A stretch of 6,146 nt of DNA from Candidatus Microgenomates bacterium. Lineage in GTDB: Bacteria > Patescibacteriota > Microgenomatia > 2-02-FULL-39-11. Shown here one piece after another: positions 5,666 to 6,146 of the stretch. The stretch lies in the NCBI GenBank assembly GCA_022866885.1, contig JALHWS010000027.1, forward strand, positions 1 to 6,146. Reading direction: 5' to 3'. The stretch's first letter is position 1. Every line of letters starts with the position of its first letter. Under the pieces are notes generated by a model. The model worked only from the letters and a program-made list of their open reading frames with translations, was not told where the DNA came from and made no database searches. A program made the position numbers and the translations under genes.

Positions 5666-6146
5666 CTATATTGTCTTCCAATTTCCCAACAGTTTATTCA
5701 GATCACTCTCATTCACTTTCCCGTCTCCGGTAAGGTCTTTTCCACCTGTTAACCATGAGTTTAGAAGGGTATTCAAGTCGCTCTCGTTTATTTTCCCGTC
5801 ACAGTTGAAGTCACCGGAAGAGGCTAGAGAACAAGAAGCTAAACAAGAAGCAATTGGATTTTTATACGGACCGTTGGCGAGAGCTTCAATTAACGGTTGA
5901 TCATTATAATCGGGATTGCCGAGTTCAAAAATAGAAAAACCTTTCATGCCTTTTAGCCGGCCATAATTAATTTTGCTCACTACACCAGCTGCATCAAAAT
6001 AATTAACACCATCACTTTCTCTATACCAGCCTATACCCATATAGACTTTAGTCGGATCATTGCCGAGATAAGTATTGAACTCTTTAAAATAATCAATTTC
6101 CCTTTGCCAGGTGGCATCATCAAGAGTGTACTGCATGGGAGAAATG
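5666..6146 (-). CDS. C-terminal part of a GHL10-like putative glycoside hydrolase with dockerin-like tail (5' end beyond window)
   Basis: The reading frame is open to the right edge. The codons before the ATG at 6136 read I-S-P, giving ISPMQY, so that ATG is internal and 159 codons of a longer gene are visible. The visible part looks like the last strands of a (beta/alpha)8 barrel: ISPMQYT, then KVYMGIGWY, then MKGFSIFELG, then LIEALANGPYKNPI. This order, including the final L...GPYKNP, resembles the YngK/GHL10 putative glycoside hydrolase family; a GH18-like or other barrel is the alternative. The catalytic residues would lie mostly outside the window. The last 50 residues are two dockerin-like loops, 40/50 identical to the tail of the beta-helix protein. 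It ends in TAG, the only one of the three tails not overlapping the next start. Presence of the gene is sure; the family is tentative. Confidence 0.8.
   Translation of the reverse strand, partial: ISPMQYTLDDATWQREIDYFKEFNTYLGNDPTKVYMGIGWYRESDGVNYFDAAGVVSKINYGRLKGMKGFSIFELGNPDYNDQPLIEALANGPYKNPIASCLASCSLASSGDFNCDGKINESDLNTLLNSWLTGGKDLTGDGKVNESDLNKLLGNWKTI
5669..5818 (-). repeat. Dockerin-like tail, copy C (GHL10-like protein)
   Basis: The final 50 codons of the partial gene have the two loops DFNCDGKINESD and DLTGDGKVNESD, each followed by a leucine-rich helix ending in W. It is the most diverged copy (40/50 to A), differing mainly between the loops (LTGGKDL against MTNVNDI). Its last codons read TGG AAG ACA ATA TAG, almost the same as copy A but without the overlapping ATGA. 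Confidence 0.85.

Noticed and set aside
5661..5674. Inverted repeat as a transcription terminator
   Set aside because: The stem is only 5 bp and AT-rich, there is no following T-run, and the next gene starts 15 nt later.
5666..6136. ATG at 6136 as the true start of the GHL10-like gene
   Set aside because: The frame stays open upstream (I-S-P before M), there is no signal peptide, and the visible part begins inside a barrel strand, so the gene continues past the window.

Overview
The window holds four genes, all on the minus strand and packed almost without gaps. They look like one operon transcribed from high to low coordinates. Every gene encodes an exported protein whose body resembles an enzyme that handles polysaccharide. 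In transcription order: (1) the C-terminal end of a GHL10-like (YngK-type) putative glycoside hydrolase, entering at the right edge (5666-6146); (2) a DUF4091/GH123-like glycoside hydrolase (3664-5646); (3) a right-handed parallel beta-helix protein with a choice-of-anchor-Q-like end (1709-3667); (4) a GH26 family protein, open at the left edge, that ends in a cysteine-rich stretch and a two-helix membrane module of the VirB2/T4SS-pilin type (1-1712). The only intergenic DNA is 19 bp (5647-5665). The other two junctions are 4-nt ATGA stop/start overlaps. No tRNA, rRNA, CRISPR array, transposase or rho-independent terminator was seen.

The first three proteins end in nearly the same 50-residue tail. 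It contains two type I dockerin-like calcium loops (D-x-N/T-x-D-x-x-I/V-N-E-S-D). The fourth protein has no such tail and carries a membrane module instead. The simplest reading is a set of secreted carbohydrate-active proteins, three sharing a docking or calcium-folded tail and one fixed to the membrane. A cellulosome-like assembly is possible, but no cohesin is visible here, so that is inference.

The junction 'dockerin tail - ATGA - signal peptide' occurs twice, in direct orientation, 1955 bp apart and without gaps: about 88% identity over 184 bp by hand count, including 77 bp with no mismatch. The two copies bracket the beta-helix gene, so that gene sits in the operon like an exchangeable cassette.

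Organism: probably a Candidate Phyla Radiation (Patescibacteria) bacterium of the Microgenomates type. The main reason is the C-terminal two-helix module (GGIAFL, SGDPKKLKNGK, LIGLFLVIFSVFLLRVVG), which from memory is a recurrent tail in that group. The modest GC, dense packing and weak ribosome binding sites fit. TGA and TAG both act as stops, and both ATGA overlaps make sense with TGA as stop, so the TGA=Gly code of Gracilibacteria/SR1 is unlikely. The taxonomic call rests on recognition, not on a search.
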